The notes beneath the pieces are model-generated. The model ran no database searches, was not told where the DNA came from, and was given only the letters and a program-made list of their open reading frames with translations. From Choristoneura fumiferana (Eukaryota; Arthropoda; Insecta; Lepidoptera; Tortricidae): a stretch of DNA of 64,000 bases. Each line of letters opens with the position of its first letter. Position 1 is the first letter of the stretch. The translations under genes were made by a program, and so were the position numbers. The stretch spans positions 2,793,563 to 2,857,562 of the forward strand of contig NC_133477.1 of NCBI RefSeq assembly GCF_025370935.1. The letters are read 5' to 3'. Shown in pieces: positions 13,901-25,900 of the stretch.

Positions 13901-16900
13901 TTGATGTCGAAATAAAGTTATGTACATGTGACAGACGAACTTTAGTATACTTAAGCCATGTATGTACACCATTCGGGCTCAAAACCCCCTATAAACAGAC
14001 CTTGAACTCGTTGAATATGCTCTTGGCGTGCAACCGCTGCGCCTGCGGCGTGGTGATGCCGAAGTCCCAGCCGCAGAACACGCGGCTCGCGAACTGGTGT
14101 CGCAGCCCGCCGCGCCGCGCCGTCTCGATAAAATTACGACGGTACGATAGCGCCGTCCTAAACACAACATTCAATAATTAAAGATATATCGACAGGGCGT
14201 GATTTAACCACGGGCTAAAAATGAAATAATGTAGAGCGGTAGCAGAAATAATATGTATATTATAGGTAAAATAGTAAAAATTCAAGCATACGACGTGTGT
14301 ACGTCAGTTCGCACAACAAGAATAACAAACAGCTCGTTGCTGTGTCAACCATTCATTATACGAACTATGTAATATGATTAAATTTCAGAGCCTCTAATAC
14401 GCCCCCTTAATCTATTACATGTTCTTACTGGTTCTTACATACAAACAGGCAACGTATACCCACAAACGTATACCCACAGTACGACTTTCGTACTTTACAC
14501 AAATTTTTTCGCGAATGTGAAAATAAGCTTCATTAAAAAAGCAGACTTGGAAATATTGCCTTCGTGAAAAAAAAACAAATGAAAATTTGCTACAAAGAAA
14601 AAAGGATTATAGGAGGGAAAATAAATGACCAGTAGTGCACTAACTCAATGAGCAGTGTGTGCACACAGGGCGTCCCTGTCTCACCTGTAGCAGAGCAGCG
14701 CGAAGAACAAGAGATAGAGGGAGAGCATCGTGAAGAAGTAAGCGAACGGCATACTGTAGCGGAGCGGCCCGCGCGCCGACACCGGGCCCGAGTGATAGTG
14801 ACCGTAGAACAGCAGGGACTCTGTGAACCCGCCCTGGAACGACATAATAAATATAAATGAGTAAAAAAACCGGCCAAGAGCGTGTCGTACACGCCCAGGA
14901 TAGGGTTCCGTAGCCATTACGAAAAAATCAAATAATATTTTTTCGTATGTGTACTGAATCTTCCAAGTTCAGGTATATTTTATACCTTAGGCTGCTATTT
15001 ACTCTTAAACTACTAATAATTCTCAAGCAATCTTAGCCGCTATAATTTTCCTTGTAAATTTGATATATTTACTACCATTCTGAATTTTTTCAAATTTTTC
15101 CACCCAACAGTTTAGATTTTAGAGGGGGGGGGGACGCTCGATTTCAATGAAAATTTGCACTTTAAAGTTGAATATTTCGCAAACAGATTACTGAATAGAA
15201 AAATTGTCTTAGCAACCGCCTAATGGTTTTAAAAGACCTATCCAACAATACCCACAATATAGGGTTAGTCGAGAAAAAAAATCACCCCGCTTTACGTCAG
15301 GTACCTTAAAAATTTTTTTTTACTTTTTTTATTGTACCACTTTGTCGGCGTGACTGATATGTATTATTCATGTCAAATGACAGCTTTCTAGTACTAACGG
15401 TCTCTGAGCTTACCCGCGGACAGACAGACTGACAGACATGGCGAAACTATAAGGGCTCCTAGTTGATTACGGATTACGGAACCCTAAAAAGATGTCGGAT
15501 AGTCGCTGGGGCCGAGATGTTCTCGAGTGGAGACCGCGAGTCGGCAAGCGCAGCGTAGGATGCCCACCAACGAGATGGACGGACGACCTGGTTAAAGTCA
15601 CGGGTCCACGGTGGATGCAGTTTGATGACTTAGAAAGTGAGCTAACGGAAGCTCACAGAGACATACATGAGCTTCAAATAGAATGTGAGCGTCACCAAGC
15701 TGCCGAAACTGATAGTCTGTATGATGAATTAATGGGCAAAAGTTTATATGAAGGCATGATCTGCTCCAACAGTAGTTCACCCGCAGCGTCCCACTCTCAG
15801 TCAGTTATATCAACAATTGATTTGACAAAAGATGATTCAACCACATCATGCTATTTGGTAAGTAATAAAACTCTAAAAAAATATATTAAAGTTAAGAAAT
15901 TTATTAGACGCACACAGAAATATATAAATGCTAAACATGGTTTACAAAAAAATGTACATTTAATTAAAGAGCGCAGTGTGATAATAAATAAACTTAAATC
16001 AACTCAGAGTGAATTAGAAGCACGAGACTCTTTACATGACAGTATGACAAAGACCTTACTGTCAAAAATCAGTAGGTTAGAAGAATCACTTAGAGATATA
16101 AGCGCTAAATATGAAAGCAGCAAGCGTGAAATTAGTGCGCATGTCAGTGCTGCTACACAGTTAGTTAACATGTGTCGCTATAATGAAGAACGCTTTGACT
16201 CTTTTATTAATAATCATATGTGTGTTTGTTCGCATGAAACTTCGCCTGCACAAAGCCACCTCATCGGGCCCCGAGCGCCGGTGTGGCGGTCCCCGTCGCC
16301 CGCCAGCCCCGTGCACCCAGAGCGGCCCCCGCCGCTTGCCAGCCTTGCATCGCCCGCGCGGCCCCCGTCGCCTGCGAGCCCCGCGCCGCCGGAGCGGCCC
16401 CGCCGCCCTCGAGCCCCGCGCCGCCCGTGAGCCCCGCGCCGCCAGAGCGGCCCCCGCCGCTCGCGAGCCCCGCGCCACTACAACGCTCCCCGCCGCCCGC
16501 GACCCGCCCGCCACCCGCGCACTCCCCACCGGCTGTCGGAGCGCCGCCGCCTGCGAGCAACCCGCCGCCCGCGCGCCCCGAGCCAACCGCAAGCCCGCCG
16601 CCCGCTGCACGAAGCACTCCTCCGGTTGCAATGGCAAACTCAGGCACGCTACCTACCGTCAATACTGTCATGTACTCTGACGAGATTGGCGTGGGTTTTG
16701 GACCCATACTCAACCAGCTCCTGGAGCAAAGGGTCGTAAACTACTGCCTACGCGGTGCTAGTCTCCAGCAGTTTGCCGATCGATTGTTTAAAGACAAATT
16801 TGACACTTCAACCACGTTGATCATCATGCTGGGTAACAGTCTACGCATAAAGAAATCTGGCTTTGAAGATTTTCTTCGTGCACTGTCAGCTGTGGAGCAG

Positions 16901-19900
16901 CGCGGCATCTATAAGATTATTTTATGTGCTTTCCCATATTCTAGTTATTTGTCTTATGAGCGCAATGTTACAATATCTAAGTGGAATGCTATGTTGTATA
17001 ATGTAACTTGTTATAATAATAAATATCAATTCTTTGACACTAATAAATTTGTAAAAAAAATTAAATTAAATGAATTGAAATTGTTTTTGTCGAAAAAGTG
17101 TAAAGTAGCTACAGCAAAGTTATTAGCATTTAATATCGAACCTAGGTACGTAGCGGACGACGGCAGCGGGGCCGGACACGCCGCGCGCGCGCCGCCCGCG
17201 GGCCGCCAGTCTTTAAACTAACGCGTGAGACAGCGGAGGAGCAACGTAGTTTTATTTTGATTCATCAAAATATACAAGGCTTCTCCAGCAAAATAACTGA
17301 ATGCGTTAAATGTAGGAGTAATGTGTATTACTGAGCACTGGTTAAAACAACATGAACTATTATTGAATATTTGTAATTACAGAATCGCCAGCTCCTTTAC
17401 TAGAAAATCGGCTATACATGGAGGCTCTATGATTATTGTTAAGGACGATTACAAAAGCAAAGAACTAAAAAATGTAGTTCAGCTGTCCATTGAACGAGTT
17501 ATTGAAATTTCGTGTGTTGAATTAGAGAATCACATCATATTATGTGTATATAGGCCGCCGTCCTCAGACTTTTGTCAGTTCGAACCCGTGATGGAAGATG
17601 CTTTGAAACAAGTTTTTGCTAGTAGTAAATCTGTCATCGTATGTGGAGATTTTAATGTGAATTTACTAGACTCGGCAAATAGATATTCTGGAAGACTTTT
17701 GAATTTATTTAAATCATTTAATTTGTTTCATCTTTTTGAGGAACCAACGAGAGTGACGGCTAACACAGCTACATGTTTAGATAATATTTTCTGCAAGTGT
17801 GATGCTATGGACAAGGAAATAATAAACTGTTTTAATTCCGATCACAGCGGCCAAAAAGCCTGTTTTACAATACTTAAAAAGACGAATGATCAAGTAGTAA
17901 CCTACAGACCCATTACAGAAGCCCGTGTAGAAAAATTCAAGGACAATATTATCAACAGCGTTCCTGAGCCTTATATGGAGGGAAGTGATCCTAACGTCCT
18001 ATATAAGAACCTGTCTACAGTAATTAATCGAGAGTTCGGAAAAGTTTTCAAATTAAGAACTAAAATGAGAAACGGGAACAAGGCAAAGTTTAGTGACTGG
18101 GCCACGGTCGGAATACATAAGAGTAGAACTAGGCTTTACGAACTTTATGAAATGAAAAGCCACAGTCAAGACCCCTCGTTTTTAGACTACGTTAGAAAAT
18201 ATTCCAAATTATTTAAAAAAGTATGTATAGCTGCCAAAGCTGATTATCTTAGTAATAAAGTTAAATCCGCTGAAAATAAAGTAAAAGCTGTATGGAATGT
18301 AATAAATTCAGAAACTGGGAAATCTAAGCCCCGTAATTGTCAATTCCAATTAAAAGTGGATGATAGAATATTGACTTCAGATTTAGAAGTGGCGAGTACT
18401 TTTGATAAATTTTTCTCAGATATAGCTGTAAATACGACTCGCGATCTAAAGTCTTCCACTGTGCTGGCTAGTTCTTATCTAAATGAAATTGCGAGGGATA
18501 GACATCTGAATTTTGATTTTCAACACACTGACTCTGAAGAAATTATAAAGACTTTTAAATCTTTGAAACTGAAGAATACGGAGGATCTTTGGGGTATTTC
18601 TGTTCGCGTTATGCAATCTGTCATCCATATTGTGGCACCGTACCTAGCCGTCATATTTAATAAGTGCATTGATGATGGTGTGTTCCCGGACTTAATGAAA
18701 TATAGCAAAGTGATTCCATTGTTTAAAGCTGGGAGCTCATCTGATCCTGGCAACTTTCGTCCGATATCTGTGCTCCCTGTGCTGAGTAAAGTGTTTGAAA
18801 AAATTATGCTTAACCAGTTGCTTCGTCACTTCAATGTAAACAACCTACTACACAGCCAGCAATTCGGTTTCACAAAAGGCCGTTCAACAACAGATGCAGC
18901 TGCAAGTCTCATGAAGTACATTTATGATGCATGGGAAAATTCGCAAGATGCAATAGGAATATTTTGCGACCTCTCCAAGGCCTTCGATTGCGTGGAGCAT
19001 GAGACGCTTATCCGCAAACTTCAACACTATGGACTTTCAGCTAAAGCACTAGACCTTGTTAAGTCTTATCTCAGCCAAAGAATTCAAAAAGTGGACATAA
19101 ATAGAACGCAGTCAGCTGGCTCAGCGGTGAAGCTTGGAGTTCCACAAGGCTCCATTTTGGGTCCATTTCTCTTTCTAGTATATATAAATGACCTGCCCCA
19201 CTTGCTAGAACAGAAATGCAACATAGTATTGTTTGCAGATGATACTTCTTTGATATTCAAAGTAAACAGGCAACAAGAAAATCCAACCCACATCAATGAA
19301 ACTTTAGCAGAGGCGCTGAACTGGTTCACTGCTAACAATTTGTTACTAAATGCAGCTAAAACTAAGTGTATAAAATTTTCGTTGCCTAATGTAAGACAGT
19401 TTGAAACAATTATTTCCTTAAACGGAGAGAATCTGAATCTTGTGCATGAGACTGTTTTTCTTGGTCTTACGTTGGATCGTAATTTACAATGGAGCCCGCA
19501 TATTTCTGGTCTTGCTGGTAGATTGAGCTCTGCCGCCTATGCTGTACGAAGAATCAGGCAATTTACCAACGTAGAAACTGCCCGGCTAGTTTATTTCAGT
19601 TATTTTCACAGCATAATGTCCTACGGTATGCTGATTTGGGGCAAGGCAGCCGACATAGAAACTATCTTCATTTTACAGAAGAGGGCAGTCCGGTCGATCT
19701 ACAACCTTGGCTCCCGAGATTCACTTAGAGAACGCTTTAAGGAGATAAACATCCTCACAGTAGCTTCACAGTACGTACATGATGTGATATTGTATACACA
19801 CAAGAATATCGAGTCCTTTAAGAAAGTGTCAGACGTACATGATATCAATACTCGTAATAAGCACAAGCTTGCAGTTCCTAAATTCCGTCTACGGAAAGTA

Positions 19901-22900
19901 AGCAAATCTTTTGTGGGAAACTGCGTGAGATTTTACAATAAAGTTCCTGTAGAAGCATGGAAATTGCCACACAACTCTTTTAAAGAATACATAAAGAGTG
20001 CACTCCTGAAGAAAGCTTACTATAAAGTTGAGGAGTACTTATGTGATGATGCGACATGGCCAAAACTGAAAGCCGATGACAAATTGGGATGTTGATGTGT
20101 GATGTGATGTACTCGTGTTTGTGTGTGTGTGCGCGCGCGTGTGTGTGTGTGTGTGTGTTTATGTCGGTGTATTTGTATTGTATAGTGTTGTGAAGTGTGA
20201 CTTGGCAGTGTCCCGGCGCATTTCGTGTCTAGTTTCTGGTTCTGTTGCCGTTGTCCGCGTTGCAGAATTTAATTTATAATATTTATTAGTTTGACATTTG
20301 GAGACCTTATACATCTCCATTTCTTTATTTTAATAATTATTATTAGTTTTTGACCTTGGAGGCTTTTTACACCTCTGAAGATTGTATAATTTAAGTAATT
20401 TAATTAGTTTACTTTGACATTTAGAGACTATATACATCTCTGAATTATTTAGATTAGTAATTTTATTGTTAACATAGGGACTTCATACATCCCCTTGCTG
20501 TATAATAATTTTATTATTAACTCAGGGACTTTATACATCCCCTTGTTATGTTTAAGGCTGTATATTTGTTGGGAGTTAATCGTTGACTTCAATAAAAAAG
20601 CGTAATTTTGCGAAACACTAGACTTTTAATGTGTCATTACACAGCAGATATCGAAGTAGAAGTGAAAGGCAAATTTTGACAACTTAAAGACAATCTTAAT
20701 CCTAGTTATACTACGGTGGATATGTGACTTATTGCTAGTGGTTTAATTTAGGAGTTAAGTAAACTCCTCTTCAATCTTCAACATGCCCCCGGGCGTTGAA
20801 AGCCAGGCTTTCAACAAACATCTTTCTCTTCAGGAAGTGGGCAGATCCTTGAAAATGCTCTTCGGACTACTCCATTAGCCGTTTTCACGTCGGCTACTCT
20901 GTTGACGCCGTCTGGCCCGGGGTGAACAGAAATGATACGTCCCAGTTTCCACTTTAGCGGAGGAAGATTGTCCTCCTTTAGAAGAACAAGGGAATTCAGC
21001 TTCAAGGAGTGTCCACTGGATCGCCATTTAGTACGTTGCTGAAGCTCAGAAACGTATTCTTTGCTCCAGCGAGTCCAAAAATGTTGGCGAAGTTGCTCGA
21101 TTCGCTGGAACCGAGTTAAATAATTGTAGTTGTGGTGCTGGTAGTCACGCTCTGGCAGACAAGTGAGCGGGCGTCCGATTAGGAAGTGTCCTGGTGTCAG
21201 CGATGTCAGGTCTTCTGGATTCGACGACATTGGCGTTAGGGGGCGAGAGTTTAACACTGCCTCAATTTGAACTAGTGTAGTGTTAAGTTCCTCATACGTG
21301 AGATGACAATTTCCCAGCACTCGATTTAAATGATGTTTTGTGGCCTTAACACCAGCTTCCCAAAGACCACCAAAATGTGGGGTATAAGCCGGTATAAAAT
21401 GAAAATTAATTGATTCACTAGCTGCACTTTCGGCAAGTGAATTGCAATTTTGCTTTAGAAAATTGGATAGATCATTGTATGCACCAACGAATGATGTACC
21501 GTTATCCGAGTATATATCGCTCGGTTTCCCCCTACGCGATACAAATCGTCGCAACGCTAATAAATAACTATTGCTCGTCAAGTCGCCCACTAATTCAAGG
21601 TGTATTGCTTTAGTACTGAAGCAAATGAATATTGCAATGTACACCTTCACTAACCTAGTACCTTTTCCTTGACGACTAGCAGAGACAAGTGGGCCCGCGT
21701 AGTCAACGCCTACACTGTCAAAGGGAAAACCACCGGGAGAGACTCGAGACTTAGGCAGATTACCCATTAAAGGGCTTAATACGCGTCCCTTCATGCGAGT
21801 GCACCTGACACACTCATGATAACATTTTTTTGCCAAATTTCGACCTCCAAGAGGCCAATATGTTTCCTTGATTGTAGCTAACAAAAGCTGTGGTCCTGCA
21901 TGTAACAACCTTTTATGTTCATGATCAAACAGTAATTTACTAAATCTATGATTAGAGTGCAGTACAATCGGGTGTTTTTTATCGTAGGGAAAAGTTGAGT
22001 TTTCTAGACGACCACCGACACGCATGATCTTTTGGGAATCCAAAAATACGTCTAATTTAAGTAACGGGCTCTTTTTTGATATACTTTGATTTGATGAAAG
22101 TAATTTATACTCAGGAAACATTTGATTTTGACATATTTTAATAATTATATTTAATGAATTTTGCAACTCGTTATAACTGAGACAGGGTGAACTGATTGGT
22201 TGTTTTTTACAAGCAAGTATAAACCGTAAAACATACGCAAACGTTCTCTGCAATCGAGTAAGTTTAGAAAACCGGTCAAAATCAATAATCGAATTCTCAG
22301 ATAGGTCGTTGGCAACGTGTAACGTTATTTCTGGTCGAATTTCAGGGAGTGTGGTCAGATTATTGGTGCTTGAAATCGAAGGCCAAGCTGATGTATCCTG
22401 TTTCAAAAAACTAGGTCCTGACCACCACAAATCATTGGACTTGATAGACTCGAGAGTAGTACCGCGAGATAAATGATCAGCTGGATTCTGGGTGGTAGGT
22501 ACATGCCTCCAGTCACAATTACCTGTGATTTCCAGAATGTCAGCTGTGCGGTTCCTAACAAACGGGTGGAGTTTGCTCGGTAGCATTTTAAGCCAACCTA
22601 ACACTATTGTTGAGTCGGTCCAGAACACTGTTTTTTGTATCTTAAGTCGAAGTGAATTGACTATCTTTTCGTATAGATGAGCACCCACCAATGCGCCACA
22701 AAGCTCAAGCCTAGGTATGGTCATAGGTTTCAGAGGAGCAACTCTGCTCTTAGCCATCAATAAATGAACTGAAACCGAGTTTTTACTATCTATGCTACGA
22801 ATAAATGCACAAGCACCATAGGCGCGTTCCGATGCATCTGCAAAGATGTGCAACTCAATTTGCTCATAGTTATCACAAACAACCCTTCGCGGCACACGAA

Positions 22901-25900
22901 TTGTCTTGAGAATTGGCAGACCTGCAACAATCTCCAACCATTGACTCAACAATTCAGAAGGCAGTTGTTCGTCCCAAGACAACTTGAGCAACCACAGCCT
23001 TTGCATCAGCATTTTCATTGATATGACATAAGGAGCTAGCAATCCTAGGGGATCAAAAATTTGTGCAATGACAGATAATACGTCGCGCTTTGTTTTTCCT
23101 GCAGTAATTGTTGAGCCAATGGGGAAACATAACTCATCTGAGTCTGGCCGCCAACCTAAACCTAGCGTTTTACTGGGCTCTGAGATACCTATGTTTAAAT
23201 CTACAGCAGGTTGTGATGACGTAACTGCCAATCGAGGGTCATTTGACTTCCATTTTCTTAAATGCATGTTTGCTGCAACAAGAGCATCTATCACGCCTTG
23301 ACGAAGTTTCATTATGTCACTTATGTCATCCCCCCCACTCAACAGGTCATCAACATAAAAATCGTGGATTATTATTTCCTTTATACGAGCGTCATCACAA
23401 TCTAGACCAATTTGTTTAAGGCATCTAGTTGCCAAGAATGGAGCGCTAGCAGTCCCGTAGGTAACTGTATTAAGTTGATATAGTTGAATGGGATCGCTTT
23501 CATTTTCACGCCAAATGATTAGATGTAAATTTCGGTCATCAGGATGCAACGTCACAGTTCGGTACATTTTCTCCACGTCTGCCGAAATAATGTACTTATG
23601 CTGCCTAAAACGGAGGAGAATCGACAACAGGTCGTCTTGAACTGTGGGTCCCACCATCTGCAACTGATTTAATGACACACCAGAGCTCGTGGGACTACTA
23701 GCGTTAAACACAGCTCTTAATTTGGTAGTGGAACTACCCTCACGAATGACGCCGTGATGAGGAATGACATAAGTGATACCTGATTCAATTGGCTCATACT
23801 TTGACATATGACCTAAGGAGATATACTCAGCCATAAAATCTTTGTACATCTTCTGAAGTGCAGGGTTACGCTTTAATCGGCGTTCTAAGGCATAAAAACA
23901 ATGTTTGGCTCGAATAAACGAATCTCCTAAAATCTGAGGGCTTTGTTTTAGCGGTATTCGTACGCAAAAGCTACCGTTATCTAAGCGATTCGTATGCTGA
24001 ACAAAATGCTCTTCACATAATTTCTCCTCAGGAGAATAATGTGACGACTGAGGGCGAACTTCTTCAAGCTGCCAAAAACGCGTTAGTTGGTTTTGAATGT
24101 CATCAACATCATTGAATGAGTCGGTACTTGTACCTGTGAACTGAGCAAAGTTGCATGTGATCGAATTGGACAACGACATTGGACCGCATTTAATTGGGCC
24201 TGAAACTAGCCATCCCAGCCTAGTTTCACATAATATCGGTTTTCCATCGCCTAGTTTAATTTTTTGCGATCCTAATAAGTCCCAAAACAAGTCGGCACCT
24301 ATAATCAAATCCACGTCCGCCGGCGTGTGAAAATTGGGATCAGCTAAAGAAATATCTGACGGAATATTAAGATTCGTCAGATCTACCTGACGATAAGGCA
24401 CGTCACTAGTTAATGACGGCAAAACAAAACACTGAAGACTGGTCTTATATTGATCATTCAAGGATGTCATTGGCACTCGACACATTTTGCCAATGGGTGC
24501 CAGCGTATTATTGATACCTTGTACATATTTGTCAACGAAGTCTGTATTTAATTTTAATTTATTACAAATTTTTTCAGTAATTAAGCACGACGTACTGCCA
24601 CTATCTAAAACTGCACGTACAATATGCTCGCAATTATTAACGTCGTATAGTTTTATTAGCGCAGTAGAAAGCAGTACGTCCTGACCCCGTCATGCCGTGC
24701 TGACATTGGCAGACAACGTCACGGGAGCGCCAGGATCGGCGCCGGCGCCGGCGGTGGTTGATTTCTGATGCACGAGCTCAGTGGTCCTTTCGCCGCCGCC
24801 GTGCGATGACGCGTGGACTTGAGGATCTGTATACCTATCATTGTTTACAGTAGGTGTAGGCTTAAACTCTGTAATGTGAATCAGTGTGTGGTGCTTCCGT
24901 TTACATATCTTACATCCAGGTTTTTTACATTGTGTAGCGTAATGACCGCTTCGAAAACAATTGTGGCACACTTTATAATTTGATAATAATTGTAGCCGCG
25001 CTGTATTAGTTAACGCAAGGAATCGAGGACAACCATTCAAGTAATGATCACCCTTGCAGCTCGGGCAGGGCTTTGTTGGGGAGCTAGGGCCATGATTGTT
25101 GTTGTTGTCGATTCGGTTGTTACGGTTATCACGCACAGCGAACATAGATTTTATTTTATGTGAAGATTTATTAGACGAATTTGCTTGATTATTAGACATT
25201 TCTAAAGTTTCCAAAAAATCTGCGCGGTCTCTTATGAAAGTTTTAAGGGTGTCAAACGTTATTTTATTCGGTTTGTTTTTGTCAAAATGACTTTTTGATT
25301 CTTCCCACTCACGAAATGTTTTGGAGTCTAGTTTTTGAGTTACTAAGTGAATAAGCAAAGTGTCCCAATGTTCGACTGGCTCGCCCAGCGTCTGCAAAGA
25401 ACGTAAGTGTTTGTTTACATTGTCAATTAGCCGTTTTAAGGATATGGATGATTCGCGTGCTATTTGTTCGACATTAAACAATGCCGAAACATGATTTTGT
25501 AGCAATAAGCGTTTATTATCAAAGCGTTCACGTAATTGTTTCCATGCAACTTCATAATTTTTAGCTGAGAATTCGATTGATTGTATGATGGCTGTTGCGG
25601 ACCCCTCCAGCGAAGCCCTGAGATAATGAAACTTATTTATTTCATCTATTTCGTCATTGGAATGTATGAGACTAATGAAGGTGTCACGAAACTCTAACCA
25701 GTTGTCGTAAGAACCAGAAAATTTGGGAAGCTGAATAGTTGGCAACTTGACAAGCTTGTGATTACCTCCGCGACTTCCGCGATCGCTTTCCGCGGAACCG
25801 AAATTCTCACCACCTCTTGAAGAGACAGCCAGTATATCTTGTGCCTTAGAAAGCAGCTGATAATATTGAGACTCAAACTCAGTACGCTCAGCGATTTTTT

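Noticed and set aside
15492..15620. Start of LINE ORF1 at the ATG at 15,492
   Set aside because: This part encodes an RTE C-terminus; the open frame merely runs on into the LINE.
16161..16713. Long frames on both strands in the GC-rich block
   Set aside because: They are by-products of stop-poor CCG/GCC repeats over LINE ORF1; only the frames linked to the coiled-coil and C-terminal parts make sense.
20299..20541. CRISPR-like repeat array
   Set aside because: The units are short hairpins with changing stems, not identical repeats with unique spacers, and the context is a eukaryotic LINE.
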